From the NCBI GenBank assembly GCA_965206655.1, contig CBDBKC010000038.1, positions 434,001 through 498,000 of the forward strand: DNA of 64,000 nt. Direction: 5' to 3'. Positions within the stretch are counted from its first letter, which is position 1. Every line of letters begins with the position of its first letter. Origin of the DNA: JAPPLB01 sp965206655 (GTDB lineage: Bacteria > Acidobacteriota > Terriglobia > Bryobacterales > UBA6623). Under the pieces are notes generated by a model. That model saw only the letters and a program-made list of their open reading frames with translations, did not search any database and had not been told where the DNA came from. The position numbers and the translations under genes are program-made. Positions 26,893-36,610 of the stretch are shown here, in pieces.

Positions 26893-28707
26893 CTACATGT
26901 TTTTGGGAATGACCGGCAATAGGACGTGAGAGGGCCGGGTACGGGTGTGGTGCAGGGTTTGCCGGGCGATCCGCAGATTCTTGCCCTTGCCGAACGGTTC
27001 ATCGGTGTTCAAGCTCCGTGCGAACTGCGGGAAGTGGCTGCTGGTGATGTCGAGGCGGATGCGGTGACCTCGTTGGAAGACGTTCGCGGTTCCGATGAGA
27101 TCAATGGTGAATTCGTATACCTTGCCGGACTCGAGATACTTCGGTTCGGCGAGTCCTTCGCGGTAGCGAGCCGGGAGCAAGCCCTCGCATAGGTTGTAGG
27201 CCTTTCCGTTGGGATAGACGTCCACGAGCTTGGCGACGAAGTCGGTGTCGGGCGCATCTGACGACGCGTATAGCACGACTTTGACCGGGCCGGCAATCTC
27301 GACGGGTTCTTCCAGAAAGTCGGAGGTGTAAACGAGAACGTCATTGCGCTGCTCGATGGCCCGCTGATCGCGGGGGCCGGCGGGGGTGGGGGCGCCGCAA
27401 CAGTTGGCGCCGCCGTGGCTCGGGACGGGATGATCCGGGTCGTAGCGGTAGCGGTCCGGCTTTGAGTTCGCGTCCGGCGCATTCCAACTGAGCTTGCCGT
27501 TGCCTCGGTAGCTGTTCGCGCGCCCACCGCTGTCTAGGTACAGCTTCGTGTACTTCGTTTGAGGCAGGGGATAGGCGTCGGCCCGCTTCCAGTAGTTTCG
27601 GCCCATGACGAACACGGAGACGGGAGGTTCGTCGAGTAGTCCGGTATCGACGCCCTTGAGCCAGTGGTCGAACCAGCGCAGTTCGACGGACTTGAGGTCC
27701 ACGCGCGCACTCTCGCCAAAGTCGAGATCGCCGTGTTTGCGTGACGGGCCGTGTCCCCAAGCGCCGACGATCATGCGGCTGCCTTGGCGCGCCCTTTCGG
27801 TCTTGGCGCGTGTGCTCATGCCGATGTAGCCGTTGATCGTCCCCTGCACGAGGATGTCGAACCAGCCGCCGAAGGTGTGCGCCGGGAAGGGAATCCTCTC
27901 GTAATGTTCCTCGACGCTGAGTTCCTTCCAGTAGTTGTCGTAATTGGGATGATTGATCCAGTTCTTGAAGAAGTAGGCGTCGCGGCCGAGGATGTTTTGA
28001 ATCTCGATGAATGGCAAATGCCAGAGAGTGCGGTTGTAGCTGATGTTCTCCGGTCCGCCCTCCATCGTGTGCTGACCGGTGTTTTGCATGATACGCGACT
28101 CTTGCCGGACGGCGCCCCAACCGAGATTCTTGGCCAGCCGCCAACCACCGTTCACGGTGACCGAGTCATGATAGATACTTGTCGCGGCGACGTTAGGGAA
28201 GATCGCGGTCAGGTGAGGCGGCACCGCTTTGGCGGCGTGCCATTGGACGTGTCCCAGGTACGAGCCGCCCTGCATACCGACCTTGCCGTTGGACCAGGGT
28301 TGTGCGGCGGCCCACTCGATGGTGTCGTATCCGTCGTCGATGTTGTCGCGGTAGGCATCCCATTTGCCTTCCGAGTCGTGGCGTCCTCGGACGTCTTGGA
28401 AGACGTAGGCGTAGCCGCGGCGCGCGAAGAATACGGCTGCGCTGTAGGCGCTGGGGGAGCGCTCGGTGGAGTAAGGCGTCCTCGAAACGATGACGGGATA
28501 CTTGCCCGGTTTCTTGGGCCGATAGAGATCGGCATAGAGGGTGACACCGTCGCGCGTCGGGACGGGGACGCGGTTCTCGACAGTGATGTCGTGGTTGGGC
28601 GGGCGTGCGGGAGGGACGTTCAGGCCATCCTGCTCCGCAGAGACTGCGCTCAACGGAGCGAGCAGGAATAAAACGATGAGGATCGCGAAGGAGCGTGTGA
28701 TTGTCAT
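26893..28707 (-). CDS. Exported CocE/NonD-family hydrolase (S15-type)
   Basis: 604 residues from ATG 28707 with the signal peptide ITRSFAILIVLFLLAPLSAVSA; a longer frame to 28731 weakens it. The alpha/beta-hydrolase core starts VPTRDGVTLYADLYRPKKPG; the nucleophile elbow is GMQGGSYLGH; the oxyanion Tyr region is VSRTPYSTE; a helical cap follows; and the C-terminal beta-sandwich of the X-Pro-dipeptidyl-peptidase type (VYTSDFLEEPVEIAGPVKVVLYASSDAPDTDFVAKL) is complete. It hydrolyses acyl or amide bonds of an unknown substrate, probably in the periplasm. Divergent from the PLP-enzyme operon 186 nt away. Confidence 0.9.
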   Translation of the reverse strand: MTITRSFAILIVLFLLAPLSAVSAEQDGLNVPPARPPNHDITVENRVPVPTRDGVTLYADLYRPKKPGKYPVIVSRTPYSTERSPSAYSAAVFFARRGYAYVFQDVRGRHDSEGKWDAYRDNIDDGYDTIEWAAAQPWSNGKVGMQGGSYLGHVQWHAAKAVPPHLTAIFPNVAATSIYHDSVTVNGGWRLAKNLGWGAVRQESRIMQNTGQHTMEGGPENISYNRTLWHLPFIEIQNILGRDAYFFKNWINHPNYDNYWKELSVEEHYERIPFPAHTFGGWFDILVQGTINGYIGMSTRAKTERARQGSRMIVGAWGHGPSRKHGDLDFGESARVDLKSVELRWFDHWLKGVDTGLLDEPPVSVFVMGRNYWKRADAYPLPQTKYTKLYLDSGGRANSYRGNGKLSWNAPDANSKPDRYRYDPDHPVPSHGGANCCGAPTPAGPRDQRAIEQRNDVLVYTSDFLEEPVEIAGPVKVVLYASSDAPDTDFVAKLVDVYPNGKAYNLCEGLLPARYREGLAEPKYLESGKVYEFTIDLIGTANVFQRGHRIRLDITSSHFPQFARSLNTDEPFGKGKNLRIARQTLHHTRTRPSHVLLPVIPKNM

Positions 28708-28892
28708 GCGGCCTGCCGAGCGAGCGGCCATCAGTGTGGCGCAATCCGATCGAGAAAGTAAAGCGGGCCATGCTACGCCTCACGAATTAGGCGGCGCGCG
28801 AAAATTGAACTGGATATCGCGACCGGCGAGCCGTACAGTATAGATACGCCGGGCGTGCCCCTCTCGCCGCGCCTGCTGGAATGGGAGTTCAC

Positions 28893-30134
28893 ATGGCCAT
28901 CAATCGTAGACAGTTTCTTTCCACCGCCGGAGCCGCCGCCGCGACCGGTCTGGCATCGTGCGGATCGCAAAGCGGCGCCTCTCCGACCCTTTCCGATGTA
29001 GCGTCGGTGCGCGAGCGTTTTCCGCGAGCGGTTCAGCAGGTCTATGTTGACTGCGCGTCGCACACACCACTGAGCACCCACACCCGATCGGGCATGGAAC
29101 GTTATATGGACTTTCACATGTACGGACCCGGCCAAGGTCGCGGCGAGTATGTCAGCAAGGCGATGGGGGAGGTCAAATCCCAGTTCGCGCGATTGATCAA
29201 CGCCAAGCCGTCGGAAATCGCGTTCGTACAGAACACGAAGGCCGGCGAGGACGTGGTCGTGAATGGCCTCGACATCCAGGCCGCCGGAGGTAACGTCGTC
29301 ACCAACGACCAGCATTACGCCGGTTCCATTCATAGCTACGTCGGCCGCAAGAAAGCAGGCATGGATGTTCGAATTATCCGGGCGAAAGACTGGGTCGTCG
29401 ATCTGAAGGACATGGAAGCCGCTATCGACAAGAAGACCAAGCTGGTTGCGATTACGCTGCTCTCGAACGTCAACGGCGACATCCAGGAGGCGAAGGCGCT
29501 TGCCGACATGGCCCACGCCAACGGAGCGCACATCTACGCCGACATCATTCAGGCCGTGGGAGCCGCTCCCGTCGACGTGGAAGCACTGGGGCTCGACTTC
29601 GCCGCGTGTTCAAACTATAAATGGCTGCAAGGTTGCCGCGGGTCGGGCTTTCTTTATGTGAAGCAAGAGCTTCAGGGAACGGTCGTTAAGGATCTACTGT
29701 TCCCCGGCTACGTCAGCTTCAATTACCCGCCCTGGGCCGATCCCGCCGATGCGAGCCAGGAACCCATGCCCTTCTCTCCGCGGAAGAACGCCGGCCGCTA
29801 TGAGCCCGGCAACACGGCGCGCGAAGGCTACTGCGGACAGTACGAGTCGTTCAAGGTGATGGAGGAGATCGGCATGGATAAGATCTTCGCTCACAATTTC
29901 GCGCTCGTCGATCGCATCCGCGCGGAGTTGCCGGAAAGCAGGTACAAATGCATCACGCCCGAGGGAGAACGAAGTCCTGTTCTTGTTTACATGCCGACCG
30001 ACTACGCCGCTACGCAGGCCAAGCTTAAGCAGGCGAACATCCAGGCAACGATGACCGGCAACCGCCTCCGCATCTCACCCAATATCTACAACAACCAGGA
30101 AGACATCGACAAGCTGCTCAACGCCCTCGCGTAG
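28893..30134 (+). CDS. Tat-exported PLP-dependent enzyme, aminotransferase class V (paralogue 1)
   Basis: 413 residues; ATG 28893 has GGGAG 7 nt upstream. A Tat signal NRRQFLSTAGAAAATGLASC with a lipobox ending in Cys predicts an exported lipoprotein. The fold-type-I core is complete: YADIIQAVGAAPVDV (Asp and Gln contacting the PLP ring) and the Schiff-base lysine in SNYKWLQGCRG. The closest described relatives are isopenicillin-N-epimerase-like and cysteine-desulfurase-like class V proteins. First of three tandem paralogues. Substrate unknown. Confidence 0.85.
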   Translation: MAINRRQFLSTAGAAAATGLASCGSQSGASPTLSDVASVRERFPRAVQQVYVDCASHTPLSTHTRSGMERYMDFHMYGPGQGRGEYVSKAMGEVKSQFARLINAKPSEIAFVQNTKAGEDVVVNGLDIQAAGGNVVTNDQHYAGSIHSYVGRKKAGMDVRIIRAKDWVVDLKDMEAAIDKKTKLVAITLLSNVNGDIQEAKALADMAHANGAHIYADIIQAVGAAPVDVEALGLDFAACSNYKWLQGCRGSGFLYVKQELQGTVVKDLLFPGYVSFNYPPWADPADASQEPMPFSPRKNAGRYEPGNTAREGYCGQYESFKVMEEIGMDKIFAHNFALVDRIRAELPESRYKCITPEGERSPVLVYMPTDYAATQAKLKQANIQATMTGNRLRISPNIYNNQEDIDKLLNALA

Positions 30135-30179
30135 CGGCTACCCGCTGTTTAAGCCCAGGTCCACGCACCGGAGTCTGCA

Positions 30180-31454
30180 ATGAAACTAAACCGACGATCT
30201 TTGATGAAAAGCGGCTTCGCCGCCTCAGTAGCGTCTCAACTCGGGTGCGAACAAGGCACCGAAGCCGCCGGGCCGTTGACGCTCGGCGACCTGAGCAGCG
30301 CGCGGGATGATTTCCCGCGCGCGACCCACGGCGTGTATATGAATCACGCTTCGCAGCACCCCGTGAGCCGCCAGACGGCGAGTGTCATGCGACAGTACGC
30401 CGACTACCTCGCCAACGAATGTGTTCGCGCCGGCTGGTACGGCGCTTCAGAGGAAGCGAAGGCCTTCGCCGGAGCCAGCAAGAACGAAGTCAAGCAACTT
30501 TTCGGCAAGCTCATCAACGCGGATCCGTCAGAGATTGCGTTCTGCCTCAGCACGACGGTGGGCGAGAACATTGTCGCGAACGGCATGGGCATTCAGGAAT
30601 CCGGCGGCAACGTCGTCACCAACGACCTGCACTATTCAAGCTGTCTCTACAGCTACAAGATGCGGCAAGAGCGCGGCCTCGATGTTCGCATTGTCAAGCA
30701 CAGGGATTGGCAGCTTGATCCGGCCGACTTCGAGAAAGTCATCGACGGAGACACCAAACTCGTTGCGCTCACACTCGTCTCTAACGTCAACGGGTTGCTC
30801 GCCCCTGTCAAGGAAATTGCCGATATCGCTCACCGCAACGGCGCGTACGTTTACGCGGACATCATTCAAGGCTGCGGCGCCGTTCCCATTGACGTGAAAG
30901 CCATGGGCATCGACTTCGCCGCTTGCTCGACCTACAAGTGGTTGATGGGACTGCGCGGTTTCGCCTATCTTTATGTGCGAGAAGATCTGCAGGGAACTGT
31001 CGTGAAGCCAACGCAGTTCGGTGGCGGCGTCGGTTTCAACTATGGACCCTGGGTCGAAACGCCTGACTCGACGAAAGGTGAGATCACCTACAGCCCCAAG
31101 AAGAACGCTTCGCAGTACGAAGTCGGCAATGTTTCGAGCGTCGGCTCTGTGTGTCAACACGAGGCGCTAAACTTCATTCAGCGGGTGGGCGTGGACGCTA
31201 TCCAGGCGCATGCAAAGCCGCTCACCGATTATCTACAGGAAGAAATGCCGAAGATCGGCTATGCTTCCATCACGCCGAAAGGGAACCGCAGCCCGATTAC
31301 GACCTTCCGTGTGCCTGATCCTAAGGAAGCGGAAAGCCGCCTCAACGCTGCCAAAATCGAAGTCACGCTGCGCTTCGGCAACCAAATGCGTGTTTCCGTC
31401 TCGATCATGAATACGCAGGACGATGTTGAAAGCCTTGTGAAGGCGCTCGCCTGA
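30180..31454 (+). CDS. Tat-exported PLP-dependent enzyme, aminotransferase class V (paralogue 2)
   Basis: 424 residues, 45 nt after paralogue 1. The Tat signal NRRSLMKSGFAASVASQLGC again ends at a Gly-Cys. Core motifs parallel its neighbours: VYMNHASQHPVS near the start, YADIIQGCGAVPIDV, and the PLP lysine in STYKWLMGLRG. The C-terminal substrate region (ASITPKGNRSPITTF) is conserved in layout across all three copies, but binding-loop residues differ, which argues for different substrates or a hetero-oligomer rather than a recent duplication. Confidence 0.85.
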   Translation: MKLNRRSLMKSGFAASVASQLGCEQGTEAAGPLTLGDLSSARDDFPRATHGVYMNHASQHPVSRQTASVMRQYADYLANECVRAGWYGASEEAKAFAGASKNEVKQLFGKLINADPSEIAFCLSTTVGENIVANGMGIQESGGNVVTNDLHYSSCLYSYKMRQERGLDVRIVKHRDWQLDPADFEKVIDGDTKLVALTLVSNVNGLLAPVKEIADIAHRNGAYVYADIIQGCGAVPIDVKAMGIDFAACSTYKWLMGLRGFAYLYVREDLQGTVVKPTQFGGGVGFNYGPWVETPDSTKGEITYSPKKNASQYEVGNVSSVGSVCQHEALNFIQRVGVDAIQAHAKPLTDYLQEEMPKIGYASITPKGNRSPITTFRVPDPKEAESRLNAAKIEVTLRFGNQMRVSVSIMNTQDDVESLVKALA

Positions 31455-31485
31455 GGCTGGAGGCTACCCGATGAGTGAGACCGCT

Positions 31486-32745
31486 ATGAACCTTGACCGC
31501 CGCCACTTCCTTTCCGGATCCGCTGCTCTCGGCTCCGGCATGTTTTTCGGTTGCAGCCCGGCGGACTCGAAGACTTCCGACACCGTTCTCACCGCCGAAG
31601 ATGCGAGCCTTGATACAGCCCGAGTGGCCTTCCCCTGGTCCACCAAACAGGTGTATCTCAACAATGCGGGGCGGCATCCGTGCGGCCTTCACGCCGTCAA
31701 CGCCGCTCGAGAATACCTGGAGTTCATCCTCGGCGGACCCGGCGATGGAGCGAACTTCGGCGAGAGGCAGTTCCACGAAGTCAAGGAACTCTACGGCCGA
31801 TTGATTGGCGCGAAGGCTTCTGAAATCGCGCTTGTCCAGAGTACCCTCACCGGAGAGAACCTCGTCGCCCTCGGTCTCGGGCTCCATGCCGGTAAGGGCA
31901 ATGTCGTGGTCGACGAATTGCACTATCACGGTGGCGCTTACATCTATCGCCGGCTTCAGGAGGCGGGACTCGAACTACGCATCATCAAGCAGAAGGATTG
32001 GCAGGTCGCGCCTGAGGAGTACGAGCGGGCGATCGATAAGGATACGAAGCTTGTCTCGCTCACGCTGGTCTCGAATATCAACGGGTTTCAGTACGACTCG
32101 AAGGCGATCAGCGAGATCGCACACGCCAACGGCGCTTACGTCTACGCTGACGTGGTGCAGGCGGCCGGATGTGTGCCGGTCGACGTGCGCGCGATGGGCA
32201 TCGACTTCTGCTCGGCCTCGACTTATAAATGGCTGATGGGGATGCGAGGGCTGGGGCTGTTCTATGTTCGAGAAGAACTTCAGGGCGAAGTTCTCAAGAC
32301 GATGATGTATGGCGACAAGCAATACGCTAACTTTGAATTCCACTACTTCCCGGGAAGCCCTCCGGGCGATGAGCCCATCAGCTATCACACTCGCGAGGGC
32401 GCCGAGATGTATGAAGTCGGCAATGTCTCGAACATCGCCGGCGCCGCGCAACGCGAGGCGCTCAAGTATATCCACAAGCTGGGTGTCGACAATATCTTGG
32501 CCCACGCTAAGCCGATGTGCGACAAGCTCATCGCGGAACTGCCTAAACTTGGCTACCCTTGCATTACGCCGCCGGGCAGCCCGACGCCGATCGCGGCCTT
32601 CCTTGTTGATACTCCCGAGGAAACGGGCGCCAAGCTGAAAGCCGCCGGCGTTGTCGCGAAGATCAAGTGGAAACAGATGCGCGTCTCGCCCACGGTCTTC
32701 AATACGATGGACGACATCGACCAGTTGCTCGATGCGCTATCCTGA
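31486..32745 (+). CDS. Tat-exported PLP-dependent enzyme, aminotransferase class V (paralogue 3)
   Basis: 419 residues from ATG 31486 (a start at 31471 is possible), 31 nt after paralogue 2. Tat signal DRRHFLSGSAALGSGMFFGC. VYLNNAGRHPCGLHA, YADVVQAAGCVPVDV and the PLP lysine in STYKWLMGMRG mark an intact class V core. It carries a longer loop after the core (KQYANFEFHYFPGSPPGDEP) than the other two. The next gene, a CehA-type metallohydrolase, begins 51 nt downstream in the same direction. Confidence 0.85.
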   Translation: MNLDRRHFLSGSAALGSGMFFGCSPADSKTSDTVLTAEDASLDTARVAFPWSTKQVYLNNAGRHPCGLHAVNAAREYLEFILGGPGDGANFGERQFHEVKELYGRLIGAKASEIALVQSTLTGENLVALGLGLHAGKGNVVVDELHYHGGAYIYRRLQEAGLELRIIKQKDWQVAPEEYERAIDKDTKLVSLTLVSNINGFQYDSKAISEIAHANGAYVYADVVQAAGCVPVDVRAMGIDFCSASTYKWLMGMRGLGLFYVREELQGEVLKTMMYGDKQYANFEFHYFPGSPPGDEPISYHTREGAEMYEVGNVSNIAGAAQREALKYIHKLGVDNILAHAKPMCDKLIAELPKLGYPCITPPGSPTPIAAFLVDTPEETGAKLKAAGVVAKIKWKQMRVSPTVFNTMDDIDQLLDALS

Positions 32746-32796
32746 CCGATCTTGCCGCATCTGCATTTGTGCAGCTTTTCGGATTTGAGAGTCACT

Positions 32797-35310
32797 ATGA
32801 ATCGTCCTCGCCAGATCGTTATCACCGTTCTTTGTTTTGCCTTTTGCGCCTCCGCTCTCGCCCAGTTTCCGGCTCGCAGCCGGCATGCCGGGGGCTATAT
32901 GTACAACTACTACATGCCGCCCAGCGCCAGCACTCCCTGGCGGCCGGCGTGGTCGCCCGACGGCAAGGAAATCGCCTTCTCGATGTCGGGCTCGCTTTGG
33001 AAGATCAAGGTCGGTGACGCCACCGCCTATGAGCTGACAGCGAACAAGACGTACGATTCCGCCCCGGCGTGGTCGCCTGACGGCCGCTGGATCGTCTACA
33101 CCGCGGAGGACGGCGCAGGAATCAACCTGATGCTCTACAACATGGCAACCGGCGAGAGCACGGCGGTTACCGAAGGCAGCACCCTGCACGCCGATCCTGT
33201 ATGGTCGCCTGATGGCAAGACGATGGCCTACGTGCATAACGAGCCGCAAAACCGCTTCCACATCTACACACGCCCGTTTGACAACGGGTCGTTCGGCGCG
33301 CCGGTACGCGTCACCGAGCCGAACGACTTCGGCCGGTCGCGGCTCTATTTCGGGCGCTATGACGACCACATTCAGCCGACGTTCTCGCCGGACGGCAAGG
33401 AGATCATCCTTGTCTCGAATCGCGGCATCACGCTCGGGTCCGGCGCGATCTGGCGCGCGCCTGTCGGACCGGACGCGATGTCGAAAGCGACGCGCATTCT
33501 GCGGGAAGAAACGCTCTACCGCACCAACCCCAACTGGTCGCCCGACGGTAAGCGAATCCTATACTCCTCGCACCGCGGCAGTCAGTACGACAACCTGTAC
33601 GTCTACCCGGTCCATGATGGCGAGCCGCTTCAACTGACTCGCGATCCCTGGGACCATTTCGACCCCGCCTGGTCACCCGACGGCGAGTGGATCGCTTACA
33701 TCTCGAACGAGCATGGACTTTCTGAGTTGCGGCTCCTCAAGACGTTCGGTGGGACTGATACTCCGATCGAAATCAAGCACCGAGTCTGGCGCCGCCCGAT
33801 GGGCCGTATCGAAGTCTTTGTCAAAGACGACACGACCGGCGAACTGACCGAATCACGCGTTTATATGAAGGCTTCCGACGGCAAGATGTACGCGCCTACG
33901 AATACTTATCAGCGGATCGCTGCCCGCGCCGCCAACGAAGACTTCTTTCACGCCCCCGGCCACTTTACGGTCGAAGTTCCGATAGGTGAATTGGTTCTGG
34001 AAGCGGCCAAAGGCCCCGAGTACTGGCCGTCGCTCGGCAATTTCTACGTCAGCCCGAAAGGTGTCACGCGTATCGAGCTTGAGCTCACCCGCATGACGAG
34101 TATGAACGCCATGGGCTGGTGGAGCGGCTCGGACCACGTTCACATGAACTACGGCGGCAATCTGAAGAATACGCCCGAGTTCATGCTGTTCGAAGCCAAG
34201 GCGGAAGACCTCGATCACATCGGCTGGAAGATCGCCAACAAGGATAACCGCGTCTTCGACACGCAGTATTACAAGGGCGAGCCGACGCACCCGCTGTCCG
34301 ATGATCAAAACATCATTTCTTTCGGTGAAGAGTATCGCCCCGCCTGGTACGGGCACATCAACTTCATCAATCTGACGAAGCACCTGATCTCGCCCTTCAC
34401 GACGGCTTATGAGGACACGGGGATTGACAGTCTGTATCCGAGCAATACCGACATGTTCAGGCTGGCGCGGAAGCAGGGGGCGATCGGCGGACATGTGCAT
34501 CCGTGGTCGCGCGAGCCGTCGATGGATTCGGAGTACCGCGTCGCTCAGACTTATGCGGTTGATGTCGCACTCGAGTCGTTTGAGTATCTGGAGGTGATGA
34601 CCAGCGCCGGGCACTACACGGAGACTTCGAAGACTTGGCATCGCTCTCTCAACTGCGGATTCAAGGTCACGGCATCGGCCGGCGAGGACTCGATTTCGAA
34701 CCTGCAAGCAACGCCCGCCATCGGATCGGCTCGCATGTATGCCTACTTGGGTGAGAAGCTCACGTGGGACGGTTGGGTGGAGGCGGTCCGCAAAGGCCGT
34801 ACGTTCGTGACGAATGGGCCGCTGATTCAGTTCACGATCAACGGCGAGATCCCGGGTGCGGAAATTCACCTTCCTGCCGGCGGAGGCTCGGTGGATGTGC
34901 GGGCGACCCTGGAGTCGATCGTCCCGATGAAGACGTTTGAAGTTATTCGCAACGGGAAGGTGATTGAGTCGATTCCGCTGGAACGAGATAGCCAGAAGGC
35001 GGTTTTCGAGAAGCGCCTGAATGTTACGGAGAGCGGCTGGTACACCTTGAAGGCTGCGGGAGAGGGCATCCAGCATCCGGTGGATGACTCGTATCCGGTG
35101 GCGGAGACAAGCGCGATCTATGTGTATGTTGGGGATCAGCCGATTCGGTCGCGAGAGGACGCGGAGTACTTCATCGGGTGGATCGACGACTTGATCACGC
35201 TCTGGGACGGCTACGAATACTGGCGCTCGGACCGTGAGAAGGAGCATGTGCTGGGGCAGTTTCGGGAGGCGCGGGCGGTGTTTGTGAAGCGGCGGGACGA
35301 GGCTCGGTAG
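32797..35310 (+). CDS. Exported TolB-propeller / CehA-McbA-type metallohydrolase fusion
   Basis: 837 residues from ATG 32797; signal peptide IVITVLCFAFCASALAQ. Residues 45-340 form a PD40/TolB propeller with six or more blades (AWSPDGKEIAFS, AWSPDGRWIVYT, VWSPDGKTMAYV, TFSPDGKEIILV, NWSPDGKRILYS, AWSPDGEWIAYI). The second half is a PHP-like CehA/McbA domain: GSDHVHMNYGGN (HxH metal site), IGGHVHPWSREP, and TASAGEDS near the end. CehA/McbA are carbaryl hydrolases, but family members mostly have unknown substrates. It probably acts with the three PLP enzymes upstream. Confidence 0.82.
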   Translation: MNRPRQIVITVLCFAFCASALAQFPARSRHAGGYMYNYYMPPSASTPWRPAWSPDGKEIAFSMSGSLWKIKVGDATAYELTANKTYDSAPAWSPDGRWIVYTAEDGAGINLMLYNMATGESTAVTEGSTLHADPVWSPDGKTMAYVHNEPQNRFHIYTRPFDNGSFGAPVRVTEPNDFGRSRLYFGRYDDHIQPTFSPDGKEIILVSNRGITLGSGAIWRAPVGPDAMSKATRILREETLYRTNPNWSPDGKRILYSSHRGSQYDNLYVYPVHDGEPLQLTRDPWDHFDPAWSPDGEWIAYISNEHGLSELRLLKTFGGTDTPIEIKHRVWRRPMGRIEVFVKDDTTGELTESRVYMKASDGKMYAPTNTYQRIAARAANEDFFHAPGHFTVEVPIGELVLEAAKGPEYWPSLGNFYVSPKGVTRIELELTRMTSMNAMGWWSGSDHVHMNYGGNLKNTPEFMLFEAKAEDLDHIGWKIANKDNRVFDTQYYKGEPTHPLSDDQNIISFGEEYRPAWYGHINFINLTKHLISPFTTAYEDTGIDSLYPSNTDMFRLARKQGAIGGHVHPWSREPSMDSEYRVAQTYAVDVALESFEYLEVMTSAGHYTETSKTWHRSLNCGFKVTASAGEDSISNLQATPAIGSARMYAYLGEKLTWDGWVEAVRKGRTFVTNGPLIQFTINGEIPGAEIHLPAGGGSVDVRATLESIVPMKTFEVIRNGKVIESIPLERDSQKAVFEKRLNVTESGWYTLKAAGEGIQHPVDDSYPVAETSAIYVYVGDQPIRSREDAEYFIGWIDDLITLWDGYEYWRSDREKEHVLGQFREARAVFVKRRDEAR

Positions 35311-35357
35311 GGTTCGGGTGCGGTTCCGGTACGCGGCGGCGAGCGACCAACGACAGA

Positions 35358-35942
35358 ATGGAAACGCTGGAGCAGCGGGTTCAGCGACTTGTGCGCGAGG
35401 AAGTCGCCATCGTGCCGTACGACCCTGTGTGGCCCCGGATGTTCGCGGAGGAGAAGCAGCACCTGCTTTCCTGTCTGTCTAGCGAGTTGATCGGCCGAAT
35501 CGAGCATTTCGGCAGCACGGCTGTGCCGAGGCTGGCGGCGAAGCCGATCGTGGACATGTTGGTCGAAGTGACGGACCTTGAAGAGACAAAGGTTCGCATC
35601 CCGCCCGTTCTTGAAGCACAGGGCTATGAGTATCTTTGGCGGCCGACACACGGCGACGATGTTCCGCCTTTCTACGCTTGGTTCATCAAGAGGGACCGGC
35701 GGACCAAGGTGCGCACCCACCACATCCACATGGTTGAGAGCCACTTCAGCGGCCACTGGGACCGCTTGTTCTTTCGCGATTACTTGCGCGAGCGGCCGGA
35801 TTTGGCTGAGGAGTACGCGGCGCTGAAGGTCCGGCTGGCCGCCGCCTCAACCCACGACCGCGTGCAGTACACGCAGGGCAAGACGGATTTTATCGTTAGG
35901 GTGACGGACCAGGCGAGTCGTCATTATGGGGCCAGCCAGTAA
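35358..35942 (+). CDS. GrpB-family protein (nucleotidyltransferase fold)
   Basis: 194 residues. Family signature: YDPVWPRMFAEEKQHLL, then IEHFGSTAVPRLAAKPIVDMLVEV (the GS..x..DhDh pattern of the nucleotidyltransferase fold), HIHMVESHFSGHWDRLFFRDYLRERPDLAEEYAALKVRLA, and YTQGKTDFI near the end. GrpB/UPF0157 proteins are thought to transfer nucleotides, but the acceptor is not known; some are fused to CoaE. Here it is a single domain, 47 nt after the CehA-like gene. Confidence 0.9.
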   Translation: METLEQRVQRLVREEVAIVPYDPVWPRMFAEEKQHLLSCLSSELIGRIEHFGSTAVPRLAAKPIVDMLVEVTDLEETKVRIPPVLEAQGYEYLWRPTHGDDVPPFYAWFIKRDRRTKVRTHHIHMVESHFSGHWDRLFFRDYLRERPDLAEEYAALKVRLAAASTHDRVQYTQGKTDFIVRVTDQASRHYGASQ

Positions 35943-36017
35943 GGGGTAGCTTCAGTAAGCACGCTGATATTGCAAGTCTTCAACCCGTTCCAACCCGGTT
36001 CGAATGGCCAATCGGGG

Positions 36018-36392
36018 CTAAGCGTGAGTCGAGAGGGCGGCATCCCCGTCCTCGGACTGGCCCAGGGCGGCGAGCAGTTTGGGCTTCTCGGACTCCTCGG
36101 TGAACGGCCCTTCCTCGTTGCGCCACGTGAAATCGTTCCAGCCGTAGTTCCAGCTCACGCCGGGAGCATTCCAGAACTTCTTTCCACCGATGCGGACGCC
36201 GAACCAGCGGATCGGGGCGAGTATGGGAAAGCTCGAAGTTTTCCAGATGCAATTGAAGAAATCCCTATCGGCCTTGCGGCGATCTTTGCGTGAACCGCCT
36301 TTCCAGTAGGCCCAGTCATGCCGGATACAGCAGGCTCGCATGTCTAAGTCGTTAACTACACTGCAACCATCCGTCTTGAATTCAGAGTCCAT
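36018..36392 (-). CDS. Small phospholipase-A2-like protein
   Basis: 124 residues. ATG 36392 is chosen because GGAAGG lies 9 nt upstream; ATG 36401 and a longer frame are less likely. The centre reads TDGCSVVND, then RACCIRHDWAYWKGGSRKDRRKAD, closely matching the PLA2 active-site helix CCxxHDxxY..GG..R..AD. The His-Asp catalytic dyad and paired Cys are present. No signal peptide is seen. Prokaryotic PLA2-like domains act on phospholipids or serve as toxins; which applies here is unknown. Confidence 0.65.
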   Translation of the reverse strand: MDSEFKTDGCSVVNDLDMRACCIRHDWAYWKGGSRKDRRKADRDFFNCIWKTSSFPILAPIRWFGVRIGGKKFWNAPGVSWNYGWNDFTWRNEEGPFTEESEKPKLLAALGQSEDGDAALSTHA

Positions 36393-36610
36393 TTTGGGCA
36401 TCCTTCCCTTGGGTGGATAGGTATCGCTCCCAACGATACTCCAAAGCGGGCGGCGCTTCAACGCGTCGGCGACGCCTTGAAGGTGGCAGGTGGGCACGGA
36501 TCGGGGTCCGGCGTCAGTTCACCGGCCCCAGCCGCCAGCCGATCCCGTTCGGCCCCCCGGTCCAGGCAATTCAAACAAAGAACCTTCAGACCACCGGCCA
36601 CCCCGTCCTC

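Noticed and set aside
33853..35247. 464-codon minus-strand frame over the CehA-like gene
   Set aside because: Antisense to a gene with propeller and PHP-type motifs; no recognisable domain in the antisense protein.
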